A stretch of 64,000 nucleotides of DNA from positions 481-64,480 of the forward strand of contig DKWE01000023.1 in NCBI GenBank assembly GCA_002491565.1, read 5' to 3'. This document shows, piece by piece, positions 1-9,341 of the stretch. This DNA comes from Lachnospiraceae bacterium UBA7160. Its GTDB lineage: Bacteria > Bacillota > Clostridia > Lachnospirales > Lachnospiraceae. The position numbers and the translations under genes were made by a program. The notes beneath the pieces are model-generated. The model did not search any database. It was not told the DNA's origin and saw only the letters and a program-made list of their open reading frames with translations. How positions within the stretch are numbered: position 1 is the stretch's first letter; each line of letters opens with the position of its first letter.

Positions 1-444
1 TTCATGGGCTTCCACTGCGGAAATACCTGCTCCTCCAAGCTGACGAGCTTCAATATGAAGTATCAGAAGATCATGGCAAGAAGCCTTCCGGTAGAGGTGA
101 CAAACGGAACGCTCGAGGGCGACATCGTTCCGGGCGATATCACATTCTATCGTCTGCAGAGCACGGCGGACAGCATCCTGCGCGCATATGTGGCAGAGGG
201 CGAGGTTCTTCCGGTTGCAACGAAGTCCTTCGGCGGCATCGGCGTATTCGCGATTCCGGAGATGGGACGTTTCTACCGTCATGTACTGATCGAGGGCAAC
301 TACCCGCATCACGGCGCAGTGGCATTCGGACATCACGGCAAGGCTCTGTTTGAGGTATTCAAGCTCATTGGCGTATGCCCGGACGAGATCGGATACAACC
401 ATCCGGCAAGCGTACCGTACCGCACGGAGAATCCGTTCGCATAA
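1..444 (+). CDS. L-fucose/L-arabinose isomerase family protein, C-terminal part
   Basis: Only the last 147 codons lie in the window; the frame is open to the left edge. The remaining residues match the C-terminal domain of the L-fucose isomerase / L-arabinose isomerase fold: FHCGNT near the edge, TLEGD, PGDITFYRLQSTAD, SFGGIGVFAIPEMGRF and PHHGAVAFGHHGKALFEVF. Members are cytoplasmic, metal-dependent enzymes that interconvert an aldose and its ketose. Which sugar this one uses cannot be told from the fragment; the galM and monosaccharide transporter genes that follow make a pentose or 6-deoxyhexose role sensible. The gene ends at a strong bidirectional hairpin terminator that it shares with the convergent cupin gene. 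Confidence 0.8.
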   Translation, partial: FMGFHCGNTCSSKLTSFNMKYQKIMARSLPVEVTNGTLEGDIVPGDITFYRLQSTADSILRAYVAEGEVLPVATKSFGGIGVFAIPEMGRFYRHVLIEGNYPHHGAVAFGHHGKALFEVFKLIGVCPDEIGYNHPASVPYRTENPFA

Positions 445-477
445 GAAAATTATAGCAGAGAATTTCAAGTCAAAAGA

Positions 478-504
478 GGGGACACCGGATTTTCCGGTGT
501 CCCC
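478..504. terminator. Bidirectional intrinsic terminator between isomerase and cupin genes
   Basis: A perfect 12-bp stem (GGGGACACCGGA, 478-489, against TCCGGTGTCCCC, 493-504) closes on a 3-nt loop. It sits between two convergent stop codons. On the minus strand the stem is followed by CTCTTTTG; on the plus strand by TTCTAC, so it is better placed to end the cupin transcript but can serve both. Confidence 0.85.
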
Positions 505-526
505 TTCTACATGTTTATCCTTCCCG

Positions 527-850
527 CTATTTCAAAAAATCCTCTCTCATCGGGGAAAAGACATCACACAGCATTCCCGCTTCAAGACATTCACAGCCGT
601 GTATGCTGCCAGACGGCATCAGAAGACTGTCGCCTGCGTTTACGACCCTGGTTTCCCCGTCGATGGTAAAAGCAAAGCTGCCTTTGATGACATAAGTAAC
701 CTGAACGTGCGGGTGAGAATGGGTATTCCCCTTTGCTCCCTTCTCAAAGGTGATTTCGCACATCATAACCTGCTCATTGTAGGACAGAATTTTGCGGGAA
801 ACACCCGGTTCGCAAGGGGTAGCTGTAACCGTTTCATTGTAAACAAACAT
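527..850 (-). CDS. Small cupin-domain protein, KdgF-like
   Basis: A 107-residue single-domain cupin. The metal site is visible as H44 and H46 in NTHSHPHVQ, Q50 where many cupins have Glu, and H84 in PSGSIHG; a Gln ligand also occurs in KdgF, the pectin-degradation cupin that converts 4,5-unsaturated monouronates to their keto form. The reading frame also has an ATG four codons earlier (860-862), but GGAGG lies inside that codon run and is five bases from the ATG at 848-850, so the second ATG is chosen. It is transcribed towards the isomerase gene from its own sigma-A type promoter at 926-954. A uronate or general sugar role is inferred from similarity and context; any other small cupin function is possible. 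Confidence 0.7.
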   Translation of the reverse strand: MFVYNETVTATPCEPGVSRKILSYNEQVMMCEITFEKGAKGNTHSHPHVQVTYVIKGSFAFTIDGETRVVNAGDSLLMPSGSIHGCECLEAGMLCDVFSPMREDFLK

Positions 851-925
851 AAAAACCTCCATCCGCAGTAACTGGATATGCAGAAAACAGCATCACTCAC
901 CGTTCTCTTTTGCATCTGGTTTTCT

Positions 926-954
926 AGTATAGCAATTTGTAAATGCAATGTCAA
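926..954 (-). promoter_or_regulatory. Sigma-A type promoter for the cupin gene
   Basis: On the minus strand TTGACA (949-954) and TATACT (926-931) are separated by exactly 17 bases, about 75 bases upstream of the cupin start. This is one of the best promoter matches in the window. Confidence 0.8.
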
Positions 955-996
955 CACAATGTGGAACGACTTATATTTAAAGATCAGAAGGAATAA

Positions 997-1025
997 TTGA
1001 CAGTTTTTGCATTCTGTGAGATGAT
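997..1025 (+). promoter_or_regulatory. Probable promoter of galM
   Basis: TTGACA (997-1002) and GATGAT (1020-1025) are 17 bases apart, about 72 bases before the galM start. The -35 box is part of an ACAG...TTGC...CTGT motif that recurs upstream of the two sugar-binding protein genes at 8230 and 15569. Confidence 0.5.
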
Positions 1026-1097
1026 GAGTAACGATAAGGAAATGATACGGCGGCATCGCCAATGGATGATCGGATGTGGAAAGGAGCAATCATTATT

Positions 1098-2141
1098 ATG
1101 AAAAAAGAAGTTTTTGGAACTCTGAAGGATGGGACAAGTATCTCTCTGTATACGCTGCGCAATGCGCGCGGCATGGAAGCAAAGGTGACGGATCTTGGCG
1201 CGACGCTGGTGAGCTTATTTGTGCCGGACCGGGATGGCGTGATGCGCGATGTAGTGCTTGGCTATGAGACGCCGCAGGACTATGTGGACAACACCTGCTA
1301 TTTTGGCACGGTCATCGGCCGCAGCGGCAACCGGATTGACAAGGGCCGTTTTGAGATCAACGGAAAGACCTACCAGCTGGCGATCAATGACAATGAGAAC
1401 AATCTGCACAGCGGTCCGGACGGCTACGATAAGCGGAAGTGGGAGGTAGCCTCTGCGGACTGCGATTCCTGCATCGAATTTTGCCTGAACAGCCCGGACG
1501 GAGACCAGGGATTCCCGGGGAACTGCCGGATCACCGTATCGTATACGCTGACGGAGGAGAATGAGCTGGTGCTGCACTATGGCGCAGACTGTGATGCAGA
1601 CACAGTCGTAAACCTGACGAACCACACCTACTTCAATCTCGGCGGGCATGACAGCGGAAAGGTGCTGGATCAGAAGCTGATGCTGACCGCGAAGTACTAT
1701 ACGCCTGCGCGCGACCATCAGGCGATTCCGACCGGCGAGATTGTGCCGGTTGCGGGGACACCGATGGACTTTACCACAGCGAAGCCGATCGGGCAGGACA
1801 TTGAGGCAGACTTCGAACAGCTGAAGTTTGTCGGCGGCTATGACCACAATTTTGCCATAAGCGAGAAGCCGGGCGAGATGAAGAAGATGGCGGAGGCATA
1901 CTGCGACAAGACGGGCATCGGTCTGGAAGCGTATACAACCTGCTGCGGCATGCAGTTCTATGCGGGCAATTTCATCACAGAGTCGAAGGGCAAGGGCGGC
2001 GTTTCCTACGGTCCGCGCCACGGCTTCTGTCTGGAGTCCCAGTTCTATCCAAATGCGATCAACCAGGAGGGCTTTGCGAGTCCGCTGCTTGCGGCAGGAG
2101 AGCACTATGACTCAACGACCGTGTACAAGTTTACGGTATAA
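1098..2141 (+). CDS. galM: Aldose 1-epimerase (mutarotase)
   Basis: This 347-residue protein has the full GalM fold length. It equilibrates the alpha and beta anomers of aldoses in the cytoplasm. Family residues visible are H104 in NNLHSG, the catalytic acid H176 in NLTNHTYFNLGG, and the catalytic base E313 in FCLESQFYPNAIN. The ATG at 1098 is preferred over an in-frame ATG at 1062 because AAGGAG lies at 1081-1086 and the protein then starts MKKEVFGTL, the usual GalM beginning. It stands alone between its own promoter and the sensor operon at 2288, and would feed anomers of imported sugars to isomerases or kinases. Confidence 0.93.
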   Translation: MKKEVFGTLKDGTSISLYTLRNARGMEAKVTDLGATLVSLFVPDRDGVMRDVVLGYETPQDYVDNTCYFGTVIGRSGNRIDKGRFEINGKTYQLAINDNENNLHSGPDGYDKRKWEVASADCDSCIEFCLNSPDGDQGFPGNCRITVSYTLTEENELVLHYGADCDADTVVNLTNHTYFNLGGHDSGKVLDQKLMLTAKYYTPARDHQAIPTGEIVPVAGTPMDFTTAKPIGQDIEADFEQLKFVGGYDHNFAISEKPGEMKKMAEAYCDKTGIGLEAYTTCCGMQFYAGNFITESKGKGGVSYGPRHGFCLESQFYPNAINQEGFASPLLAAGEHYDSTTVYKFTV

Positions 2142-2287
2142 GTCGGGATCTTAAACATTCGTTTGCAGGTACTGTGCAAAAAATTGCAGACTATGCAGGC
2201 TGTCTCCTGGAGATGCTGACCGGAACAACAGAAAAGCTGCCAGGCAGAGAGGAATGCAGATGCATGTGCCAGAGGAGGTGACTAGAA

Positions 2288-3340
2288 GTGCGCGGGCAGG
2301 CGGATGAACGGACCAGGAAGAAAAAGAGAAAGCAGAGCGGGCGTTCCCTTGTTCTGTTGCTTGTGTTGCTGGGAGCAGCGATGTCTGCGGTTCTGCTTGG
2401 GTGGCGCTATTATCTGAGACAGATCCAGCAGGACGGCATCGCAGGGTATGCGTCGGATCAGACGTATGACCGGCATTACGTCATGATTGCGGATGATTCC
2501 TCCTCCCTGCTGTGGCAGGATATTTACCAGAATGCGAAGCGTGCGGCTGTGGAATGCGGCGCGTATCTGGAGCTGCTGAATGACTGGGAATCTGTGGAAT
2601 ACGAGCTGACAGATTACATGAATATCGCGGTTGCGTCGAAGGTGGATGGTATTATCGTAAAGCCGGATGGGACTGTGAAAATGCGCCAGGCAATCAACGC
2701 GGCAGAGGCGGCGGGGATTCCGGTCATTACCGTGTTGGAGGATGACAGCGCGAGCGACCGGACCAGCTTTGTCGGGGTAAACAGCTACCAGCTTGGCACC
2801 GTCTATGGCACGCAGATTTTGTCCTGTGTAGATGCGGACACAAGGCAGATTACCGTGCTGCTGAACCGCAGCGACGCCGGGAAGGATCTGGTCTACAAGC
2901 AGCTCCGTGCGACGGTGCAGGAGGGTCTTGCCAGGGGGCAGACTATCGGTATCAATTCCCTGACGAACACGCCGGGTAGTTTCTTTGGGGCGGAGGAGCT
3001 GCTCCGGAATCTGCTGCAGGACGAAGCGCAGCGGCCGGATATTCTGGTCTGTATCAACGAGACGGACAGCGAATGCGCATACTACGCAATGGTAGATTAC
3101 AATCAGGTCGGGAGTGTGAAGCTGATCGGTTATTACCAGACGGAGCGGATGCTTGCGGCGGTGCAGAAGGGCATCGTTCCGATCGTCATTACCCTGGACA
3201 CCGCGCAGCTCGGGACGTGCAGCATCGAGGCACTGGAGGAGTATTACAGTATGGGCTACGTGAGCAGCTATTTCAGTGTGGATCTGGATATCATTACGCA
3301 GGAAAATGTGCAGCAGTTTCTGGAGACGGAAACTTCCTGA
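2288..3340 (+). CDS. Membrane-anchored sugar-binding protein, XylFII-like sensor subunit
   Basis: The protein has 350 residues. A basic N-terminus (residues 1-18) is followed by one membrane segment (about 19-42) and a type I periplasmic sugar-binding domain (about 45-345), with motifs such as VDGIIVKPDG, AAGIPVITVLEDD and FVGVNSYQLGTVYG. There is no lipobox or cleavage site, so it should stay anchored with the domain outside. The GTG start is fixed by GGAGGTGA just upstream. Directly downstream are a LytS/YesM-type kinase and an AraC-type regulator. That order matches the XylFII-LytS-YesN xylose sensor described in Clostridium beijerinckii, where the anchored binding protein presents sugar to the kinase. 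The ligand here is unknown; a pentose is the first guess. Confidence 0.75.
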   Translation: MRGQADERTRKKKRKQSGRSLVLLLVLLGAAMSAVLLGWRYYLRQIQQDGIAGYASDQTYDRHYVMIADDSSSLLWQDIYQNAKRAAVECGAYLELLNDWESVEYELTDYMNIAVASKVDGIIVKPDGTVKMRQAINAAEAAGIPVITVLEDDSASDRTSFVGVNSYQLGTVYGTQILSCVDADTRQITVLLNRSDAGKDLVYKQLRATVQEGLARGQTIGINSLTNTPGSFFGAEELLRNLLQDEAQRPDILVCINETDSECAYYAMVDYNQVGSVKLIGYYQTERMLAAVQKGIVPIVITLDTAQLGTCSIEALEEYYSMGYVSSYFSVDLDIITQENVQQFLETETS

Positions 3341-3415
3341 GCATACAGAAAGTGATGATGATATTGGGTTCAGAGCCGGGGAACCAAAAATTTACAGCAG
3401 AAAGGCGGGTGCCGT

Positions 3416-4918
3416 ATGGAGGAAAAGGCAGGCAGAAAGGGACGGCTGTCCATCCGGGTAAAGCTTTTGCTGACGTTTGCGCTGACGGCGGCGTTGATGT
3501 TCGGGATCAATCTTCTGCTGTATCAGGAGGTCAACCGCTCGATGCGGCAGCTTGACGCAGTCTATGCGACGAATGTCAGCCTGAATGAGCTCACGGAGTG
3601 CCTGGAGGAGACGCAGGGGAATATTTATACATACCTGAATACAAAAAGCTCGGATTCTCTGGAGGATTATTATCGGAATGAGCAGCGCCTGCGCGATATG
3701 CTGGCGCAGCTGAACGGCGAAAATGTAGAGAATGAGCGCAAAATGCTGGAAAAAAACATCCGGAACATGGCGGAGACGTATCTGGCCTCTGCGGAGGAGG
3801 CGGTGCAGGCAAAGCGCGGACGGAATGTCGAGCGGTATGGCGAGCTGTTTGACCGTGCGCAGCAGTATTATCAATACGTCCAGTCGGCAGTTTACCGTCT
3901 GAATGGCATGCAGTTCCGCAGCAATTCCGACAATTATACGATCTTGCTGAATTCTCTGAATTATATGGAAATTGTCAGTTCAGGAATCATGGTTGCCGCC
4001 GCGGTGGTGAACCTGCTGCTTCTGATGCTGCTGATCCGGACGATCACGGAGCCGCTGCGCCAGCTCGCGCTGTCTGCGAACGAGGTAGCCGCCGGCAATT
4101 TTGACCTCACGCTGCAGGATACAGAAAGCCGGGATGAGGTCGGGGTCGTGCAGCATGCGTTCGTAAAGATGGTGCAGAGCATCCGTGAATATATTGACCG
4201 CACACGCGAGAGCATGGAAAAGGAACAGAAAATGATGGAGCGTGAGCTTCTGATGGAGACGCACCTGAAGGATGCCCAGCTGAAGTACCTGCAGGCGCAG
4301 ATCAACCCGCATTTTCTGTTCAATTCTCTGAATGCAGGCGCACAGCTCGCGATGATGGAGGATGCGGAGAAGACCAGCATTTTCATTGAGAAGATGGCGG
4401 ACTTTTTCCGCTATAATGTGCGCAGAAGCGAGGGAACGGCGACGCTTGGCGAAGAGCTGGAGGCTGTGGATAATTATGTCTACATTCTGAATGTGCGGTT
4501 TGCCGGGGATATTCATTTTGAGAAGGAAGTCGCGCCGTTCCTGGAAGATGTGCAGCTGCCAAGTATGATTCTGCAGCCGCTTGTGGAAAACGCGGTGACA
4601 CACGGCATCCGGGATGTGGACTGGGAGGGCTGGATTTTTCTGTCGGTTGAGCCTGCCGGGGACGAGCTGCGGATCTGTGTGCGCGATAACGGTGCGGGCA
4701 TGACGGAGGAACGGATCCGGGAGGTGCTGGCGGGTAAGGCGCGTCAGACAGAGGCAGACGGAGGTTCGACCGGGATCGGGCTCGACAATGTTATCAGCCG
4801 TATGGAATTGTTCTTCGGCAGAAAGAACCTTGTGACTATTTTAAGCGATGGGCCGGGGAAAGGAACCGAGGTGCGGTTGCGGATCCCTGTAAGAAGTGAG
4901 CCGCGCGGTATCATTTAG
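3416..4918 (+). CDS. LytS/YesM-family sensor histidine kinase
   Basis: This is a 500-residue membrane kinase. Transmembrane segments lie at about 15-35 and 181-203, enclosing a helical extracytoplasmic domain of about 145 residues. A HAMP linker follows, then the His_kinase domain with H299 in LQAQINPHFLFNSLN and an ATPase domain with PLVENAVTHG, DNGAGM and STGIGLDN. The extracellular part looks like a helical bundle, not a sugar-binding fold, fitting a kinase that reads sugar through the binding protein encoded just upstream. The start ATG follows AAAGGCGGG. It should phosphorylate the response regulator encoded at 5101. Confidence 0.9.
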   Translation: MEEKAGRKGRLSIRVKLLLTFALTAALMFGINLLLYQEVNRSMRQLDAVYATNVSLNELTECLEETQGNIYTYLNTKSSDSLEDYYRNEQRLRDMLAQLNGENVENERKMLEKNIRNMAETYLASAEEAVQAKRGRNVERYGELFDRAQQYYQYVQSAVYRLNGMQFRSNSDNYTILLNSLNYMEIVSSGIMVAAAVVNLLLLMLLIRTITEPLRQLALSANEVAAGNFDLTLQDTESRDEVGVVQHAFVKMVQSIREYIDRTRESMEKEQKMMERELLMETHLKDAQLKYLQAQINPHFLFNSLNAGAQLAMMEDAEKTSIFIEKMADFFRYNVRRSEGTATLGEELEAVDNYVYILNVRFAGDIHFEKEVAPFLEDVQLPSMILQPLVENAVTHGIRDVDWEGWIFLSVEPAGDELRICVRDNGAGMTEERIREVLAGKARQTEADGGSTGIGLDNVISRMELFFGRKNLVTILSDGPGKGTEVRLRIPVRSEPRGII

Positions 4919-5100
4919 CAGGCAGCCTGATCTGGCATATAAGCGAGCAGATACAGGGCAAGGCGGTAATGCCGGGGTACAGGAATGGATGCCCTGGCGC
5001 CCTGGTGCGTGCAGGCGCGGGCAGAGAGAAGCAGCACATAGTGAGTCATGTACAGAAGAGAAAGTTGTGAGAATACATAGATGGAAAGGGAGGATGTGCA

Positions 5101-6711
5101 GTGTACCGGGTATTGTTGGCAGATGATGAAGGCATTATGCTGGAGTCACTGAAAAGTATTATTACGAGCAACTTCGGGACGGAGTGCGAGCTGGCGATGG
5201 CGAAGACCGGGAGAGCGGTCGTCGAGCTGGCAGAGACGTTTCGTCCCGATATTGCATTTATGGATATCCAGATGCCCGGGATTAACGGAATCCAGGCGAT
5301 CCGCGAGATCCGAAAATTTAACACAACGACAAAATTTATCATCATCACAGCGTATGATAAGTTTGATTATGCGAAGGAAGCTATTGCGCTGGGCGTTGTC
5401 GATTATCTGACAAAGCCGGTCCGAAGACAGGTGGTCGTAGAGACGCTGGAGCGTGCGATGCGTGCCATCGACGAGGAGCGGAAGAAGCGGAGCGACAACC
5501 TCAAAATTCAGGAGCGGCTGGAAACAGTCATCCCTATTGTAGAAAATGGGTTTGTGAACAGTATGCTTTTGCAGGAGGACGGGGGAGCATCTGATCTGAC
5601 CTATTACAAAACGCTGCTGGATCTCACAAATGAATATGCGTATGTAGTGTTGATTCAGTTCGGGCTGCCAGGCGAGGACGGTGTTCTGACGACGCCGGTG
5701 GGCATGAGCGTGAAAATGCAGTCCTGTTATCCGGAATGCCGGAACATCTGCAAGGAATTCTTTCCATGCATCGTCGGACCGATTATGACAAACCGGATTG
5801 TGCTGGTTGTGCCGTGCGACGCAGATACGCAGGAGTACGGCGAGCGAATCCGTATCATCGAGCTTGCGCGCAATTTGATGCGGAAGCTGGGACGGATGTC
5901 TGCAGGCGGGATGGATGCGCGGTTTCGCGCCGGCATCGGCAAGCCATACCGGATGGAGGAACTGAAGCTCTCCTACCGGGAGGCGTACCGTGCGCTGAGC
6001 CAGAGTACGAGCAGTGTTGCGCATGTAGATGACTTGCCGGTGAGGGGCGAGTACGTTGGAAATTATCCGGGCGAGACAGAGCGGCAGCTGTTCGCTCTGG
6101 TCGGAAAAGGAGACTGGCTGGGAGCGCGCCAGCGTGCAAATGAGTTCTTTGACTGGATGGTGCGCAATTATTATGATGACCGGTCGGACATCCAGCTGAA
6201 GGTGCTGGAATTTGTCATCTGGGCGGAGCGCGATGCGTTCATGAAAGGCGGTATCGGGCAGTACGCTTTCCACGAACGCCGGGACTACATGTCGGCGGTG
6301 CTCGGATGCTCGGATTACCGGGAGCTGCGGGAATGGTTTCTCGGCAAGCTGGAGGAGGTTTGCCGGAAAGTCGCGACGAAGCGGGAGGAGCAGTCGGAGA
6401 GCGTCATCTCGAAGGCAAAGGCCTATATTGATGAAAATTTCGTGAAAGATTTGTCCTTAGATGAGGTGTCGCGGTACGTGAACATCAGCCCGTATTACTT
6501 CAGCAAGCTGTTCAAAGAGGAGGCGGGAGAGAATTTCATTGAGTATCTGACACGGGTGCGGATCGCACAGGCAAAAGAACTGCTGCGTGACTCCTCCTTA
6601 AGCATCAAGGAAATCTGTGTGCGCTGCGGGTACAGCGATCCGAACTACTTCAGCCGGATCTTCAAGAAGCAGGAGGACGTGACACCGAGCGAATACCGGG
6701 AGCGGCTGTAG
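5101..6711 (+). CDS. YesN-type response regulator (REC plus AraC DNA-binding domain)
   Basis: The protein has 536 residues. A receiver domain occupies about 1-120 with phospho-acceptor D55 in FMDIQMPG and the conserved Lys in YLTKPV. A linker of about 300 residues follows, and the last 100 residues form an AraC-type double helix-turn-helix (LSLDEVSRYVNISPYYFSKL and IKEICVRCGYSDPNYFSRI). Translation starts at GTG, seven bases after GGGAGGA. It is the cognate regulator of the kinase encoded just upstream, and by analogy with XylFII-LytS-YesN should activate the monosaccharide transporter genes downstream when sugar is bound. Confidence 0.9.
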   Translation: MYRVLLADDEGIMLESLKSIITSNFGTECELAMAKTGRAVVELAETFRPDIAFMDIQMPGINGIQAIREIRKFNTTTKFIIITAYDKFDYAKEAIALGVVDYLTKPVRRQVVVETLERAMRAIDEERKKRSDNLKIQERLETVIPIVENGFVNSMLLQEDGGASDLTYYKTLLDLTNEYAYVVLIQFGLPGEDGVLTTPVGMSVKMQSCYPECRNICKEFFPCIVGPIMTNRIVLVVPCDADTQEYGERIRIIELARNLMRKLGRMSAGGMDARFRAGIGKPYRMEELKLSYREAYRALSQSTSSVAHVDDLPVRGEYVGNYPGETERQLFALVGKGDWLGARQRANEFFDWMVRNYYDDRSDIQLKVLEFVIWAERDAFMKGGIGQYAFHERRDYMSAVLGCSDYRELREWFLGKLEEVCRKVATKREEQSESVISKAKAYIDENFVKDLSLDEVSRYVNISPYYFSKLFKEEAGENFIEYLTRVRIAQAKELLRDSSLSIKEICVRCGYSDPNYFSRIFKKQEDVTPSEYRERL

Positions 6712-6738
6712 ATAATCCGAACCGGAAAGGAGGCAGGG

Positions 6739-7956
6739 ATGGGAAGAGGAAGACGAGGAGCCAACTATTGGGCAGCTTGGCTGGTGCTACTTGGAGCAGC
6801 GCTTTTGCTCGTGGGGTGTGGGACGGCTGTTCCGGAGGAGAAGATGCCGGTGGCAGAGCAGTCTGACCGGCTGCAGATCGGGATGAGTTTTGACTCCTTC
6901 GTGATCGAGCGGTGGCTGCGCGACCGGGACCAGTTCGAGCTGACGGCGAAGGAACTTGGCGCGGATGTGAACGTGCAGGTGGCGAACGGCAGCGCACAGG
7001 AGCAGATTTCCCAGATTCAGTACTTTATTAAGAAGAAAGTGGATGTGATCGTCGTTATCGCGGTGGACGGTGAGGCGCTGGCCGAGGTCGTGGAGGAGGC
7101 AAAGGACGAAGGGATCCGTGTAATTTCCTACGACCGTCTGCTTGTCAACGCGGATAGTGATCTGTACATATCTTTTGATAATGAAAAGGTCGGCACGCTG
7201 ATGGGAGAGGCAATCGCTTCGGCGCTGCCGGATGGCGGGAATATCTTCGCAATTTATGGATCGCCGACCGATAATAACGTGGCAATGGTACAAAAGGGCT
7301 TCCTGGACGCGATCAAAGGGAAGGGCCTGGAAATTGTCTACTCCAATTACTGTGGCAACTGGCTGGCGGAGCTTGCATTCGATGCAGTGGAGGAGGGACT
7401 CTCGACGACGCCGCGCAATCTGGCTGGGGTCATGTGCGGCAATGATGACCTTGCGAGTCAGGCATTTCGCGCGCTTGCAGAGAACCGGCTTGCCGGGCGC
7501 GTCGTGCTGGTCGGGCAGGACGCGGAGCTATCCGCTTGCCAGCGTATCGTCGAGGGAACACAGACGATGACGGTCTACAAGCCGGTCGAGCAGCTTGCCA
7601 TGCGGGCTGCAGAATTCGCGGCAGCGCTCGGCTACGAAAAAATGCTGGCAGAGAGGCGCATTCAAGAGAGAGAAATTCCGGATCTCGCGCTGCAGCGGGC
7701 AGCGGAGCTGAAAGAGCTTGCCACCATCAACGATGCAGGCACGCCTGCGCAGTACCTGGCAGAAGTGGAGGGGGTGGGGCAGCAGGATGTGCAAGTATCC
7801 ATGGACGAGGAACGTATAACCGTAGACATAGGCGCAGGGCACCAGATCCCGTACTACGCCATCGATCCGATCGCCGTCACCAGAGAGAACATCGACGAGG
7901 TCATCATCGGGAGCGATTTCCATACGCATGAAGATGTATATAGAAACGTAGAGTAA
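6739..7956 (+). CDS. Sugar-binding lipoprotein, D-xylose-binding (XylF) type
   Basis: A 405-residue lipoprotein. The N-terminus is a lipoprotein signal with lipobox LVGC, giving lipidated C27. The mature part is a type I sugar-binding domain with the XylF pattern: IGMSFDSFVIERWLRDRDQF, ISQIQYFIKKKVDVIVV, EGIRVISYDRLL and LYISFDNEKVGTLMGEA. It lies 27 bases after the response regulator gene with its own AAAGGAGG site, so it belongs to the sensor transcript, apart from the transporter genes that begin at 8230. It could deliver sugar to the GguAB-type transporter, or be a second ligand-presenting partner of the kinase. Confidence 0.83.
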   Translation: MGRGRRGANYWAAWLVLLGAALLLVGCGTAVPEEKMPVAEQSDRLQIGMSFDSFVIERWLRDRDQFELTAKELGADVNVQVANGSAQEQISQIQYFIKKKVDVIVVIAVDGEALAEVVEEAKDEGIRVISYDRLLVNADSDLYISFDNEKVGTLMGEAIASALPDGGNIFAIYGSPTDNNVAMVQKGFLDAIKGKGLEIVYSNYCGNWLAELAFDAVEEGLSTTPRNLAGVMCGNDDLASQAFRALAENRLAGRVVLVGQDAELSACQRIVEGTQTMTVYKPVEQLAMRAAEFAAALGYEKMLAERRIQEREIPDLALQRAAELKELATINDAGTPAQYLAEVEGVGQQDVQVSMDEERITVDIGAGHQIPYYAIDPIAVTRENIDEVIIGSDFHTHEDVYRNVE

Positions 7957-8229
7957 GTGAGCGGTTACAGTTCAGCCAATCACTGTCCAGAGAACCTGGG
8001 GACATACTTCTCGGCCGGGTAGCATTGTCTCGCGGCCAGCCTCTGTCAACCGCACATTTTTGGCACAATTATTTCCTGTTCTGCACAAAAAAAGTTTTGT
8101 ATTCTCAAAAATTTACAGCACTTTGCAATCCTGTCCAGATGCGTTCGTGATAAGATAAGCTCATCAAAAAGAAACGCGGCGCCGGGAACCCCCGGGCTGC
8201 AGTGCTTATCAAAAGGAGGATACAAACCT
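7957..8229 (+). promoter_or_regulatory. Upstream region of the monosaccharide transporter operon
   Basis: This 273-base gap separates the sensor transcript from the transporter genes. It contains TTTACAG-N3-TTTGC-N4-CTGT (8112-8134), related to motifs upstream of galM and of the binding protein at 15569, and a GATAAG stretch (8149-8154) that could be a -10 element. No good -35 box is present, which would fit activation by the AraC-type regulator. An ACAGTTCAGCCA motif also seen elsewhere lies near 7966-7977. Confidence 0.4.
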
Positions 8230-9294
8230 ATGAAAAAGAGAATTGTCGTACTTGCTGCAGCTACAGCTTTAAGCGCACTGGCATTCGGAACCATGGCAAA
8301 CGCAGAAGAGTCCAAGGGACTGATCGGTGTTGCGATGCCGACACAGGATCTCCAGAGATGGAATCAGGACGGCGAGAATATGAAGGCTCAGCTGGAAGAG
8401 AAGGGCTACGAGGTAGATCTTCAGTACGCTGGCAACGAAGTACAGACGCAGGTATCTCAGATCGAGAACATGATCGCGAACGGCGACCAGCTTCTCGTTA
8501 TCGCATCGATCGAGGGCGATTCTCTCGGAACCGTACTCGCGCAGGCAAAGGAAGCAGGCATCCCGGTTATCGCATATGACCGTCTGATCATGAATACGGA
8601 TGCAGTTTCCTACTACGCAACCTTCGACAACTATCTGGTAGGTAAGACACAGGGCCAGTACATCGTAGATGCTCTGGATCTTGAGAACCAGGACGGACCG
8701 TTCAACCTTGAGATGGTAACAGGCGATCCGGGTGACAACAACGTAAACTTCTTCTTCGGCGGCGCTATGGACGTTCTTCAGCCGTACATCGACGCGGGCA
8801 AGCTGGTTGTTCCGTCCGGACAGATGACGAAGGATGAGGTTGCTACGGCAAACTGGGCAACCGATGCAGCACAGTCCAGATTCGAGAATATCCTTTCCTC
8901 GAACTATGCAGACGGCACACCGCTGCACGCAGTACTTGCTTCCAACGACTCCACCGCGCTTGGCGTAGTGAACGCTCTGGCAGCAAACTACACGAACGAC
9001 GTATACCCGATTATCACTGGTCAGGACTGCGATATCGCAAACGTTCCGAACATCATTGAGGGCAAGCAGGCGATGTCCGTATTCAAGGATACGCGTGCAC
9101 TGGCATCCAAGGTTGTTGAGATGGTTGACGCTGTTATGCAGGGAACCGAGGCTCCGGTAAACGATACCGAGACCTATGACAACGGCACAGGCGTGATCCC
9201 GTCCTACCTCTGCGAGCCGGTGGCAGTTACCGTTGACAATTACAAAGAGATGCTGATCGACTCCGGATACTACACAGAGGAGCAGCTTCAGTAA
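8230..9294 (+). CDS. chvE: Multiple-monosaccharide ABC transporter substrate-binding protein, ChvE-like
   Basis: A 354-residue secreted binding protein. The signal peptide (about 1-25) ends at ANA before EES; there is no lipobox cysteine, unlike the lipoprotein encoded upstream. The mature protein has the ChvE-family sugar-binding motifs IGVAMPTQDLQRWNQDG, VSQIENMIANGDQLLVIAS, AGIPVIAYDRLI and MVTGDPGDNN. AAAAGGAGG precedes the ATG. Codon choice is visibly more uniform than in the regulatory genes upstream, as expected for an abundant protein. A GC-rich hairpin follows the stop codon, before the ATPase gene, and probably sets a high ratio of this protein to the membrane components. The substrate is probably one or several monosaccharides such as arabinose, xylose or galactose. 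Confidence 0.9.
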   Translation: MKKRIVVLAAATALSALAFGTMANAEESKGLIGVAMPTQDLQRWNQDGENMKAQLEEKGYEVDLQYAGNEVQTQVSQIENMIANGDQLLVIASIEGDSLGTVLAQAKEAGIPVIAYDRLIMNTDAVSYYATFDNYLVGKTQGQYIVDALDLENQDGPFNLEMVTGDPGDNNVNFFFGGAMDVLQPYIDAGKLVVPSGQMTKDEVATANWATDAAQSRFENILSSNYADGTPLHAVLASNDSTALGVVNALAANYTNDVYPIITGQDCDIANVPNIIEGKQAMSVFKDTRALASKVVEMVDAVMQGTEAPVNDTETYDNGTGVIPSYLCEPVAVTVDNYKEMLIDSGYYTEEQLQ

Positions 9295-9315
9295 ATGTAA
9301 GTAAAGTGTAAGAAC

Positions 9316-9341
9316 ACAGGCGGGCCCTTTCGCCCGCCTGT
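9316..9341 (+). terminator. Intra-operon hairpin after the binding-protein gene
   Basis: ACAGGCGGGC (9316-9325) pairs with GCCCGCCTGT (9332-9341). Only a weak T-run follows, and the downstream ABC genes have no obvious promoter of their own, so this probably acts as a partial terminator or as a 3' stabiliser of the binding-protein mRNA. Confidence 0.65.

Noticed and set aside
5146..6273. 375-codon minus-strand frame
   Set aside because: Antisense to the response regulator gene; composition and lack of start signals mark it as a shadow.
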